Assembly: GCA_026225945.1 (NCBI GenBank)
Contig: JAMJFZ010000289.1
Span: 4,275,001 to 4,339,000 of the forward strand
From: Cricetomys ansorgei
Lineage: Eukaryota; Chordata; Mammalia; Rodentia; Nesomyidae
Direction: 5' to 3'
DNA length: 64,000 bases
In this document: piece by piece, positions 23,200 through 33,728 of the stretch
Layout of the letters: each line of letters opens with the position of its first letter
How positions within the stretch are numbered: the first letter of the stretch is position 1
Translations under genes and position numbers: made by a program
The notes under the pieces: generated by a model
Told to the model about the DNA's origin: nothing
The model's input: the letters and a program-made list of their open reading frames with translations, nothing else
Database searches by the model: none

Positions 23200-23337
23200 G
23201 AAGAGTTTTCTTTTAATCATTCATGCCCTCCCTCTGCTCCTCAACCCCTCCAGTGGTTGCTGTTCTTGCTCAAATTCATGATTTCTTTCTCTTCAATTAT
23301 TATTGTTCCAGTGCATGTGTGCGCGCTAGCGCGCGCG

Positions 23338-23377
<40 letters not shown>

Positions 23378-23765
23378 AACAAATACAAATGTAACCTCTG
23401 AATCCTTTCAGTGCTGCTCATATGTATATGTCTTCAGGGATGAGTGCTCTCATTCTGGGGAAGACAGATACTTTCTCTTTCTCAGCAGTCATTAATTTCC
23501 TGGAGCTCTTCATCTAGGACTGGGACCGTGTAAGATTGTCCCATCCATGTTGGCATGTCAGCGTGTTGCTGTTCTCCAGGTTTTGTTTATGCAGTTACAC
23601 TGTTGCACTTTCATGGGTAAAGCTGTCCTATAATATATGGAAAGCATGATCTCAGAGGAGATGTCCAGGTCTTCTGACTCTTACAGTCTCTATCTCCTGT
23701 CCTACACATGTCATGAGGGTTGTGTTGTACACATATCAATAGGGGCTGAATAAATTCTAATTTAT
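23200..23765 (-). mobile_element. L1 (Lx8/9-type) 3' UTR, antisense
   Basis: Antisense L1 3' UTR landmarks in order: CTCATTCTGGGGAAGACAG near 23448, CTCAGCAGTCATTAATT near 23482, GGAGCTCTTCATCTAGGAC near 23502, CCATCCATGTTGGCATGTCA near 23541, GTTTTGTTTATGCAGTTACAC near 23581, TTTCATGGGTAAAGCTGTCC near 23611, GTTGTGTTGTACACATATCAAT near 23721, GGGGCTGAATAA near 23742. The 41.3-kb copy carries the same series. The 3' end lies near 23200 and includes the CG/CA tract. Dead. Confidence 0.8.
23311..23374. repeat. (CG)n/(CA)n compound tract with 14-bp palindrome
   Basis: GTGCATGTGT, then a perfect palindrome GCGCGCTAGCGCGC at 23321-23334, then GCGCGCACG and about 16 CA units to 23374. Almost fully alternating purine-pyrimidine with a CG core, so a strong Z-DNA candidate. 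It lies in the L1 3' UTR where other copies carry plain CA. Confidence 0.95.
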
Positions 23766-23882
23766 TTTCAAAGTAACAACAGTTTCTTTAAATCCCATGG
23801 GTTCTGAAGACTTAAAAGAATGAATATACAGTAAGACAAAAATGGACTTCTCTGTTTGGGCTTTGTATTTGTGCACTTGCCA

Positions 23883-23961
23883 GAGAGTTTGAGGCTTCCC
23901 TGACCTACATAGCCAGTTCCAAGGTAGCCAAAGCTATATAATGAGACCCTGTTTCAAAAGT
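23883..23961 (+). mobile_element. B4/RSINE1 or B1 3' half
   Basis: GCCAGAGAGTTTGAGGCTTC, CCTGACCTACATAGCCAGTTCC, AAGGTAGCCAAAGCTATATAATGAGACCCTGTTTCAAAA, given as landmarks from 23879 to 23960, follow the right half of a 7SL-derived SINE. TATATAATGAGACCCTG is closer to B4/RSINE1 than to young B1. The left half is missing. Confidence 0.65.
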
Positions 23962-24613
23962 CAGAAAATGAGGTCAGAACCTACAGGAGTTTGTGCTTGA
24001 TGACCTGATCCTATCAGAGGGTCAGCTCCCCATCCTCTTCTCTGTGACAGAGCTAATTTTCTGAAAGAATGTCCAAAGCTAGAGTATCTTGAAAACTTGC
24101 AAAGCTGCTACCTCAGTGGCATACCTTTCCCATGGAGTGTCCCTTTGTCCCTCCTCATGGAACACTGTGTTGCTAACTGGCTTGAACACACAATGGGCTA
24201 AACACGAGAATATTAATGAATTACCTCCATTATGCTATTGTGTGGATTTGACTTAGTCTGTAAAGGAGCCTGAGCATTCTAAGATGAATGAACCACAGAT
24301 TCTTTCTTGGTCAGTGGATGCAATCAGGCTTGTGTCAAACCTAACACCGCCATTGGTAGTAGCATCTTGCAGTACTTTTTTTTTTTTTTTGATAATCATT
24401 TTGTTGCTTGTTTCATGAACACAGAAGAGCTGTGGTCCATTGTCCGTTTTGAATGCTTCTGATGCCAAAGAGGGGATTGCAGGGATAGACTTAATTTTAG
24501 TGTGTGCACTTTCAGCTTAGGGAATCCAAAAATGATTGTTTGCTTCCTGTGGTGTTTGGAAATGAGATCGCCTTAATTCCTCATTTTCTTGTAGGTCTCA
24601 GAAGCTAATCTTG

Positions 24614-24652
<39 letters not shown>

Positions 24653-25421
24653 CATATGTGTGACTAGGCCTGAAAGAAGACAATAAAATATATTGTCAGA
24701 AACAGTTTGAATCAATAGTCAAGTACAGCTTGAATCTAAACCACTTAAAAAACTTTCAGAAGTAATTATAACTTGTATTGACACTTGGCATAAAACAAAG
24801 AAAATTGTTTTGTAAAGCCAGTTTCAGTAATGAAAACTCTTTTGACAGCACCAGCACCTTTTATAAAATGAAAGACCAAGAAAGGTTAATAAGAGAAAAT
24901 GAAATAGGTCTACTATAAGTTGTGGTAGTGAGTTTTCTAATTATAAGGGTTAAATCACGTGATGGAAGCAATAATAAAGAAATAACATAAAATGAATTTG
25001 TCCTAGATTTTCAGTTTTCCACCTGGTGGAGGAAGGTATCCAGACCCATGGCTGGAACAGCATCCTCCTTGAAGGCCTAAGTTGAAAGCATGAAAGACTT
25101 CTATGTTTCTAATGAAAGAGATGACAGTCAAATTCAGATAATGAAATAGAGAAACAAAAAGTGTGGCTTCTTTCTGGGACTCATGCATTAATATGCTAGT
25201 GCTGGAATGAATTTCTATCATATATTTCCATCTACATAAGGAAAATTTTGTTGGGAGCAGAATACATTTTATAAGCATTTTAACATTGGTGAATTTAAGG
25301 GAAATGAAATTCTTTGTCTTCATGGCAGTATCCTCTAAATTTGACATTATCCCATCACTTGTAAATGGTTATGTGTTGTTAACCAGGAATTAAACATTTG
25401 GATTTATTGCCACTAAAGTCA
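23962..25421. other. Unique sequence with GT microsatellite
   Basis: A T15 run lies at 24376-24390 and a (GT)n tract at 24617-24650. Open frames at 24253-24468 and 25003-25347 (114 codons, minus) lack support. Nothing else recognised. Confidence 0.4.
24617..24650. repeat. (GT)n microsatellite
   Basis: About 16 GT units after TTGGTGA, ending in TATACATATGTG. Confidence 0.95.
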
Positions 25422-25436
25422 TACACACACACACAC

Positions 25437-25476
<40 letters not shown>
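25422..25476. repeat. (AC)n-(GA)n compound microsatellite
   Basis: Eight AC units, ATGA, then about 18 GA units to 25476. No SINE was recognised next to it. Confidence 0.95.
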
Positions 25477-25478
<2 letters not shown>

Positions 25479-27324
25479 TTTGAAGAAACATGTAGGAGGA
25501 AGAGTTGTTTGAGGGTAAATTTGGATGACATTTGTACAGATGACAACATCATAATCACATAATTACACACTGCTAAATTCGTATCCTTTCTCTTCCAGCC
25601 ATTTGTTCTCAATAACATTCTGAAATGAATCTCTCACAATGAATATCACTCATATAAGTGTCTGCATATAGATAGATATATATGAACACTCAGTGCATGT
25701 GAAATATAAAAATAATGTAATACAAATGTTTCTATTAATGTTTCTAATATTTTATTTGTTCATTCTTATGGGTTCTGTTTTTCAGTATAGTGAATGCAGA
25801 TTATACATTTATCTATATGCCATTGCTAAATATTGAATAGAATGTCTTAAATAAAAGTGAAAAGCTGAAAATTTCATTCACAGATTATGTTTGAAACTCA
25901 TTTTTACCTCTGCTCCCTATACTGTTATCTATATATCCTCTGGAACAGAAATATATTAAAATCCGGGGGAAGAAAGCAGTATTTGGGCACAAGAAAACAT
26001 TAACGATAGATGCCACTATATGCTTTAAGGCTAATTTGGAATTAGCTTCCACCCATAATATGAAGCATATGATTCTATGACTTTGTCCTAAAGATCCCAT
26101 TCGAGACTTGCCTGATTTCCAAGTGACACGAAATTCAGTGGATAATTTGAAATAAATAACCAGAATGAGCATCCACTTAGTGAGGAATCTGAACAGTGGC
26201 TTTCATCTACACCACAGAAGTATTTACACTAATGTCACCTCAGGAGAGTAGGACCAGGTCTTATTTGCCTACATATTGGCAAAGATACCAACAGGAAAAA
26301 TCACAATAAGGAAACCTTAATGCACAAATGCTGTCTTGGGGAAGTTCACCTAATTATAATTTATCATAAAATCTTCATGTGTAAAGTTGAACTCAGGGTT
26401 TACTATGAGTGGGATATGTGTGTTGATCAGTGTGTTTACAATTCCATAAACAATTATTACTGAAACTCATTTTGGTAAATGTAAGCATCTTTAGCAATAA
26501 AGAAAATTAGTAAATCAAGGAGGCTAAGAATGTTATTAATATCTGTAGATATGAAAATCATAGTTTATAAAACCTCAATAATTATTCTAACATGATGAAT
26601 GAGCAATGCAAAGAGTAATTGGAAATTCATGATTGTGTGGAAAGAGATATTAAACACCAAGATGTCAGACCTGTACTTGAACTTTAGTAATGACAAAATA
26701 TCTGCACATTTGTTGTGCCCTGACTCATTATTTCAGAGTAAGAATAACTCAGTTACGTGATGCAGTATCAAAAATAGGAGGAAAAAAAACATGCCATTCT
26801 CCATAAAGAATATAAACATTAAGCAGTTTCATTAGCGAGAAGCAAGAAGATTCAGCAAATAAACTCCAGAATTTGAACAGCATGATCAAAGAATGTATTG
26901 TTTTCTTGTTCATGACATATTTGGGCTACAGGGAACTTTCCTCCACTGGACATCCATACTTCACCACTTGGGTTTTTCCACTTTAGGACCTCAGGTCCAC
27001 TACATCCAGCTGTCAAATGGGGGGCTGGGGAGGGATACATGGAGAGGAGTTCTTGAAAGCTATGGTGTGAAAGGAACACACAATACTCTCCTAAGAAAAC
27101 TCACATTCTCTCTGAAGCATTTCATAGTCGCACTTCCCTGATGTGACCCCACCTTCTGTATTCCAAATGGACTCTGATCCTGACTCTTTTTTCATCATGT
27201 TGCTCAAAAATAATTTGTTTATTCTGTCTTCAAGTTTAGCATTTCTAGGTTCAGTCCCCATAAAATTTCCTTTGATCACTTCCTTTGGACAAAACAAAAT
27301 TAGATAAACCAAAAACTAGGATGG
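25477..27324. other. Unique AT-rich sequence
   Basis: No gene or named repeat recognised. 26850-27180 is more balanced in composition and open on both strands (75 and 82 codons); it may be an old, unclassifiable repeat. Confidence 0.4.
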
Positions 27325-27615
27325 AAAATGTCTATGGGGATTAAGTAAGAACCTAAATTCAGATCCCCAACATACAAGTCAAATACGGTATGGGCAGTGT
27401 GTGCCTGTAATACATAAAACCAGCGTTATAAGACAGAGAATTCCATTAGAGTCCAGCCAAAATACACTAAGTGGAAAGTTCCAAGCAAGCAAGTCACTCT
27501 CCTTTAAGAAAATGAGTGGATAAACATCTGAAGACAACCCCTGACTCCAATCTCTGGCCTCTATAAGGCTCTCATGGTTAAACACACACACATACACACA
27601 CACACACACACACAT
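27325..27615 (+). mobile_element. B3 SINE ending in CA tract
   Basis: Plus-strand B3 order: AACCTAAATTCAGATCCCCAA near 27350, TATGGGCAGTGTGTGCCTGTAAT near 27389, AGACAGAGAATTCC near 27431, GTCCAGCCAAAATACACTAAG near 27451, AAACATCTGAAGACAACCCC near 27522, TGACTCCAATCTCTGGCCTC near 27542, then the CA-rich 3' end at 27583-27613. Mirrors the antisense B3 at 13080-13440. Diverged but near full length. Confidence 0.82.
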
Positions 27616-27689
27616 ATGTACCTATCACATCTCACCACCCAACACACACACATGTATACAGTTTTAAATCAAATCATAGTTGACTTGAG

Positions 27690-27694
<5 letters not shown>

Positions 27695-27745
<51 letters not shown>
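27695..27745. repeat. (TA)n microsatellite, ~25 units
   Basis: Uninterrupted TA repeat, followed by an ATAACATAACATAATATATA extension. A self-complementary, potential cruciform site. Confidence 0.97.
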
Positions 27746-29220
27746 TATAACATAACATAATATATATTAAATACATATAATCTGCCCATCATAAGTTACT
27801 TTCAAGATTTTGATATAGTTATTTTAATGAAAGGAAATGAAAGTCAGAACTCAAAAATGTTCAACTTTTACAAATTATGTGCACTTAATTTGAAATTCAT
27901 AGTAATTAAATCCTGTTTTAAATAGAATATAATTGGTTAAAAACCTCAAAATATGTCCAATGTTGTCAGAAACTTCACCTCTGATTCCCTAAGAGTCTCT
28001 ATTCTTGCTCACCATGCACAGTGATGCCTTACCCCATTAGGAAAGAAAACGCCTTGTCAGCTAGGCTATTTTGAATCTACTGTCTCAGGGGGTGTTCTTA
28101 ATTGGACAAGATGATATATACACATGGCTTTACCCATGGACAGTTTGTTTAAAATTTCTTAAAAGGAGATATTCTAAACTACAAGGGGAAAAAAAGTGAC
28201 CACACGAAAAATACTATACTCAGCTTCTCAGTTTGCTGTCCTGGAAGCTAATTTGGGACGTTTTTGTTTCTTCAGTGACATTTTTAAAGTCTATATTCAA
28301 GAGATAAATTAGGTGCCATGTATTTTTGAAGTACATTCAAATTTAATACTATTTTTAAATTCCAAAAACATATCTTAGAGAGTTTTGGACTTAGAAACAC
28401 TTTCATGGTGTCATCTAGTGAATATAACAGAGAAATCTAAGAGAAATCTCTTTTGTTTAAAACAATGACGATGTGAAATACACTTTTCGTACTATATTGA
28501 ATTTGCCCTTTCATGGTGCCAAAGCTGTAGTTTCACTTAAATATGCCTGTTATACATTTGATGGCTTCTTAAAAAGCCAGACAATGGTGTACATGGTGCC
28601 TATTAGAAAATGGTAGGTTTCATGTATTTTATACAACACCCTAGTAATAGAGCTGTCTGAGATAAATAACTCTGTCATACAGATCTGCTGGCATTCCCTA
28701 ATAGCCACAGACATGCAATCACTCAAGCCATGTGAGAAAGGAAGAGTGTGTTATAAAAGTAGCCCCTTGGATCCTGAGGGTATAACCTTGTAGGACATTC
28801 TGGAAAGTTCTGCTGTGAAATGACTATTTGTCTCAAGAGAGAACCCGAATTGTAAAACATTTTGAAGTGGGATGTCAGTGGTGAGGAGATTATAGTGAAA
28901 TGACAGCAGCGCAGACCGACGGGATAATTAAAGGATAAAAAAAATTCAGTTCAATGTAATGAATAATAATTCAGTATCAAATTATTTTTAATAAATATCT
29001 GGAGTGTTTAAACTAATGATTTTTATTAGGATTGCTAGGACCACATGCCTGGTTCAACCAATCATTTCTTATAGTATAAAATAAAGCAAGCTTCTTAAAA
29101 TTCATCTATAAGATTGTCTTCCTGCTTGCTTAGTCATATAGAACTTGTATATTCTATGTCATTGTTGTAATAAGATTTTACTCAATAACCTACTTAAAAT
29201 ATTTGTTTTTATTCACTTAA
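27746..29220. other. Unique AT-rich sequence
   Basis: No gene or repeat recognised. 28900-29030 has homeodomain-type ATTA/TAAT cores after a short CpG-bearing GCAGCGCAGACCGACGGG near 28906. No other support for function. Confidence 0.4.
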
Positions 29221-29408
29221 AGTATGTGTGTGTTGGTGGGGGAGGGATCACATAAATGAAGTATCCACAGAAGCCAGAAGAGGACATTAGAAGCTCTGGA
29301 GCAAGGCTCTCAGGTGATTGTAAGCCACTCAGTGTAGGTGTTGGAATCTACACTCAGGGCTTCTGGAAGAGCAGTGTGCGCTCATTTCTTCTGGACCATT
29401 TCCCTTCT
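29221..29408 (-). mobile_element. B2 SINE, antisense, 5'-truncated
   Basis: Minus-strand B2: GTATGTGTGTGTTGG near 29222, CCACAGAAGCCAGAAGAGGA near 29265, TTAGAAGCTCTGGAGCAAGG near 29288, GTGATTGTAAGCCACTCAGT near 29314, GGTGTTGGAATCTACACTCAGG near 29337, GCTTCTGGAAGAGCAG near 29359. The tRNA-like head (canonical CCACTGAGCCATCTCTCCAGCCC antisense) is nearly unrecognisable. Confidence 0.88.
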
Positions 29409-31795
29409 TCCAACCTTTGTAGCTTATTTCTTATTAAGACTTTTGTCCAGTCATGTTCATTCATTATATAGAAACTGATAAACCCTGTTGTCAGTTCCTA
29501 TACTGTTCTTATGTTCCTCTAAGAAGGTGCTTTGAACTATTCTCACATTAAATGAGCATCATGGTATTGAAATCTCCAGAAGTTATGACTGTGAGAAATG
29601 TATCAGGTATAGCTTCGAGTAGGATATGATAGTCCAGGAAAGACCACTTTATGATTTGAGCTTGTCTAAGTCATGTGTGGTCTTACGAAGCCACATCTTC
29701 TCTTAAATTCATTCTCACTTTAAACACCTGCCCAGAGAGACTGGCAGATCTTTGATAAGGTGCTCTGATGTGTACTACATCATCTGTAGTGTGAAGAGAG
29801 AAGCGGTAGGAGATGCATGACCTATAGGGTCATTCATTTTAGCGTATTTATTGAGTGACACATGACTGTATGAGCATGGGATGGCTTGGTGACTCTTCCA
29901 AGATCCCCACCTAGGAGTTGCAGCTCTGGGGCCAGCTGCTTCTTTAATTTCAGAACATCATCTTGACCAGTTTAGCCTTAAATCATGCATGAAATTTTTC
30001 ATTATTGTAGACTTGTCCTCAGACACATTTGCCCTTGAAAACAGGGTGTTTTTCTTTGTTTTAGAAATTTACATTATGCTTTTTTTAGGTTTGAAGCACT
30101 CTTCAGACACTTCAATCAAAGTGTCATTTCTGTTACTATGGAATTCTATTTCTCCCACAGATGGCATGAGAAAACAAATGAAGGAAGTGAAAGAAATAAC
30201 TTACTCCAAAGCATCGGCTGTTTTCATTTCCCACAGTTACTCTTCTTCTCTTAGCCATATTAAATATAAAGAAAATTGTATCATAAATACAAACGGTACT
30301 TGGTGTCATTCAAGTATATTGCCATTTACTTGGCTACATATACACTCTTTTGTCATTTATTCATCTGCTGCTGGATGGAGGATGTTTTACTAACAAAGTA
30401 GCCTTTTATCTCAATTTACCAACCTGCAAAAATCTAATAGTTCAAGCCCCAAGTTTGTTCTGAAAAGTGGAGTAGTTTCACAGCATATATCACTGGAGAC
30501 TACATGTTAAAAATGAAGGTTTCTGAATACCACCTTTGTAACCACTAAAATTCAAATGGTGTTCATGGCTGCCTCATGGATAGAGGAAATGGATAAAGAA
30601 TATACATGTGTGTTCCTACTCTGAAAACCTATGTTCTAACCAGTTCTGATTTCTGCATAGTTAATCTATGTGTACCAGGTGCATTCATCATTACTGATTG
30701 ATGAATATTATTTTATAATTTCTCATAAAATTTCTACACTTTCATGTCATTATAGCTAAAGGGAAATTTTCTTTAAATCTTCTTGAAATGACTAAAGTAA
30801 TAGAACTCTATGAGATCAATGGCTGTGTGTACTACTTTAAAATTTAATCTACAAACTATCGAATGGCACAAAATGGAAAAACAGTTAAAGTTATAGATTT
30901 AAAACAAAACTTGAGAAACTATGGATCGACTGTCAATCAGTGTTATTGAATCTAGTTTTATGTGAGAGGGGAGTTCACAAAGAAAAAAATGTTTGAATTG
31001 ATTGTGCTTCCCCAATGACCCGTTATCAAATTTTCAGACTGAAGTTGCCTCTAATCTGAGCAGAAGCAGGAACAGAGAACTGAGCGGACTGCTCATCATG
31101 ATCACTTACAAGAAATCTTTAAAATTTTTCTTTCTATTCACAAATGCTAATATCAGGTAGGTTTGGTATAAGCTAAGATTGGTGCACGTTTGTCTACATA
31201 GGTTCTCCTGTATTTACATCTTTTACTTTTACCCTACATGCTTGTAATTACTAAGTATTCATAAAAGCAGGATCCAAGCTTAAAGCAGAGCTATCTACTT
31301 TCTTGGCATGTTATATCCAACAGAACTTCATAATTTTTGTTCCATAATTCTAGAAGAAAACAAAACAAAAATAAAAATAAAACTTCTATGAGCTATAGCA
31401 GCCATAGAAAAGCTAGACACAAAAGTTAGATCATTCCATAAAATATAAAACAGGTAAACCCAAGGCTGTCAAAGTTTGAGAAACTGAACTATTCACTCTT
31501 CCTGTCACTGTGTTCTGAGTTGACAGTTTTTCTAGCCCAGCAAATGTCTGATACATCATTAGCAATGGTGTGGGAAAAAAAAAAAAAAAAAGATGTTTCC
31601 CTCACAGCTAAAGCCGCATGCCCTCCTGTACCACCATTTCCTGAAGCATCTATTAAAACGTACCTGCTTCATTTGGTTCGTCACAGTAAGGACTTTACTT
31701 TGTAATTTTATTTATTTTTTACTTTTGTCTAATAATTCAGGAATATTTTCATTCTTCTCTATTTCCAAACACAATTTCATGGATGGCTTGTTATT
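29409..31795. other. Unique sequence
   Basis: No gene or named repeat. A 134-codon plus frame (29989-30393) is rich in F, I, S and H, with no domain, signal or splice cue and no family recognised. A17 at 31575-31591. Confidence 0.4.
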
Positions 31796-31858
31796 AAGAA
31801 AAAGGGAAAGAAAGGGAGGGAGGGAGGAGGGGAGGGAAAGAGGGAGGGAGGGAGGAAG
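31796..31858. repeat. 63-nt pure purine tract, (GGGA)n-rich
   Basis: Unbroken A/G, mostly AGGG and GGGA units. G-runs of three or more recur at least ten times, so G-quadruplex as well as triplex structure is possible. A 208-codon plus frame passes through it (31593-32219) but has no other support. Confidence 0.97.
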
Positions 31859-32533
31859 CAGACAATCCCAAAGAGATTTGAGCATTCTAGAATTTAAAAA
31901 CAGCACCCTATGTGGTTGCAATCACAATGAACACAGCACCTTTTCCTCACTCCAGTGTCTATTCTTGTTCAGTTCGTTTTCGTTTTTACTATTCTACCCG
32001 ATGCAGGGAAACAAACGGCTAGAGTTTGTGATAAATTACAAGATCACACCGTTGCTTCCTGGAAAGACTTTAATACGAAAGGCCCCATTAACCAGGCTCT
32101 GTTGTTGTCACTCCCGGGAACTGTGGGTTTGTCAGCCTGGAGCTATATTTAAGTTTATGATTGACATCTCCCGATGCTCTGTTTGTGATGTGCATATTCA
32201 AGTCAGGAGGGAACAATGATAATCATACAGAGTCTCTCCAAGGACCCATCTCCAAACATAGGGGGGTTGGGGATCTGTTGATTGTGGCAACATGGGTAAA
32301 TTATTTCTGCCTTTTTATAAACCAGATTAATTTTGCTTCTGTGTAATAAAACATACACATTTGTAAATATTTTCTACCTTGCAATATTTATTTCCTGTTC
32401 TCTGTTCTTTCACATTGAACTCAAATATTAAATATGGATTATTGTTTTGACTGAATAAAAGAAAAACTGGAAAAATGTTGTTCTTCAACAAAAGTTGATT
32501 TGTGAAAAGGAAGTTAAAAACTACTACAAATAT
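31859..32533. promoter_or_regulatory. Candidate conserved element, CpG-enriched unique DNA
   Basis: Between about 31960 and 32230 there are at least ten CpG in otherwise CpG-poor, AT-rich, repeat-free sequence: TTCGTTTTCG, ACCCGATG, ACGGCT, ACCGTTG, ACGAAAG, CCCGGG, CCCGATG. Methylated neutral DNA loses CpG, so retention hints at constraint or low methylation. All frames are interrupted. An inference without conservation data. Confidence 0.2.
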
Positions 32534-32756
32534 GGGCTGGTGAGATGGCTCAATGCTTGAGACCACTTGCTGATCTTAAAGGGGACATGAATTTGTTTCA
32601 TAGCACCTGTGCTAGGCAGCTCACAAACCCCTGTAACTACAGCTCCAGGGGATTTGATGCCCTCTTATGGCTTCTCCGAGTTCTTATACAAATGTGTATG
32701 GATGCACACAGACACATGAGTGTACTCATGCATAACTAATAAAACAAACCATTTAA
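32534..32756 (+). mobile_element. B2 SINE
   Basis: Full-length plus-strand B2: GGGCTGGTGAGATGGCTCAA (A-box region), GACCACTTGCTGATC, GCACCTGTGCTAGGCAGCTC, ACAAACCCCTGTAACTACAG, CTCCAGGGGATTTGATGCCC, TTCTTATACAAATGTGTATG, ACACAGACACATGAG, AATAAAACAAACCATTTAAAA tail. Flanks AAAAACTACTACAAATAT (32515-32532) and AAAATATTGCTACATATAT (32755-32773) look like a diverged target-site duplication. Confidence 0.95.
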
Positions 32757-32773
32757 AATATTGCTACATATAT

Positions 32774-33513
32774 ACTTTTTTGAATCAAGCATTATTTTAA
32801 TTTAACTACAATTTCATTAGAATACAAATCTTATGTAACTATAAAAATAATTTTGAAAATGCTGGCTTTAATGGAGAAACCAAAACATTAGCTTGTATTT
32901 TTTGATTCTTAAAATATAGAGTGTTTACAACTGTACTTATGTATGTTTTCCAGGTCTCTTCCTCATAAACATAATTAAACCTATTACATTTCATTCAAAA
33001 TCGATGTGTCTACTAACAGCTTCTAAGTCTAGGCTGTCTGATCTTCTTGATGAGAGATATGTGTCTAACTGTCTCCTGGATAGTATTCTCTGGATAGCAT
33101 ACATGCATCTCAATCCAAACTGACGTCATTATCTTATCAAATATGATTCTTGCTTCTCACTTCCTTGGTCATTGAGTTCTAATTCTTCATGGTTCCAGTA
33201 AGAGCAGTGACAACTATTGTAATTATCCTTTCCTCAACTGGCATAGTCAATGGTCCTCCAAGTTATGTTAATTTTGTCGAAACAACTCAGCTTCATTCTT
33301 TTGTAGAGTGTTTGGTATGACTCATGCTTCAGTCTGATTGGTCCTACTTTCCTATAATCTTCCATCTGTACCTACATACAGACACACATAAAAATGGTTA
33401 TTCTCTTTAATATAGTACAGACTGAAAGGGGGCTTTGCTTGAGAATTCCAGATGGGAAGCTGGTGTTTTTAGAAAACAAAATAAAGATTCTTAACACATC
33501 CCCAGATACTCAC
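32774..33513. other. Unique AT-rich sequence
   Basis: Nothing recognised. It would be intron if the neighbouring exon-like segment is real. Confidence 0.4.
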
Positions 33514-33728
33514 CCTTCATTGCCTGACATCTTGCCTTGTTAAGTCCTTTACCATTGGACTTGCATGAAACCGACCCTTCAGAGGAAACAAACCTAATCA
33601 AGTTTCCATCCTCCTTTGGTTTCTCCTCGCTGGATGGACTGCTGCCACTTCTTGTTTGAGTATAATACATGCATTTTGTCTCAGATACAATCAAAGTTTC
33701 ATACTTCTTTAAGCAGTTCTCACAATCT
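33514..33728 (-). other. Exon-like segment on minus strand, unproven
   Basis: Read on the minus strand, an open frame with strikingly protein-like composition (SGSSPSSEEKPKEDG, then NLIRFVSSEGSVSCKS) ends at a textbook donor, AAGG/GTGAGTAT, with the intron starting at 33513. A possible acceptor is CTCAG/AGATTG at 33729, and the frame is open to an in-frame stop 7 to 9 bases farther upstream. As bounded, the exon would be 215 bases, start in phase with one leading base, and carry about 71 codons. The pyrimidine tract before the acceptor is poor (ACATAG..AAAAAACAA), which is the main argument against it. I do not recognise the protein. Chance frames of this length are common here, so this is a candidate for checking only. 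Confidence 0.2.

Noticed and set aside
29989..30393. 134-codon plus frame as a gene
   Set aside because: F/I/S/H-rich composition, no recognised domain, no splice context, and plain AT-rich surroundings.
31593..32219. 208-codon plus-strand frame, the longest in the window
   Set aside because: It crosses a 63-nt purine tract coding only R/G/E/K, has no domain and no splice or promoter support, and its other parts read like chance sequence.
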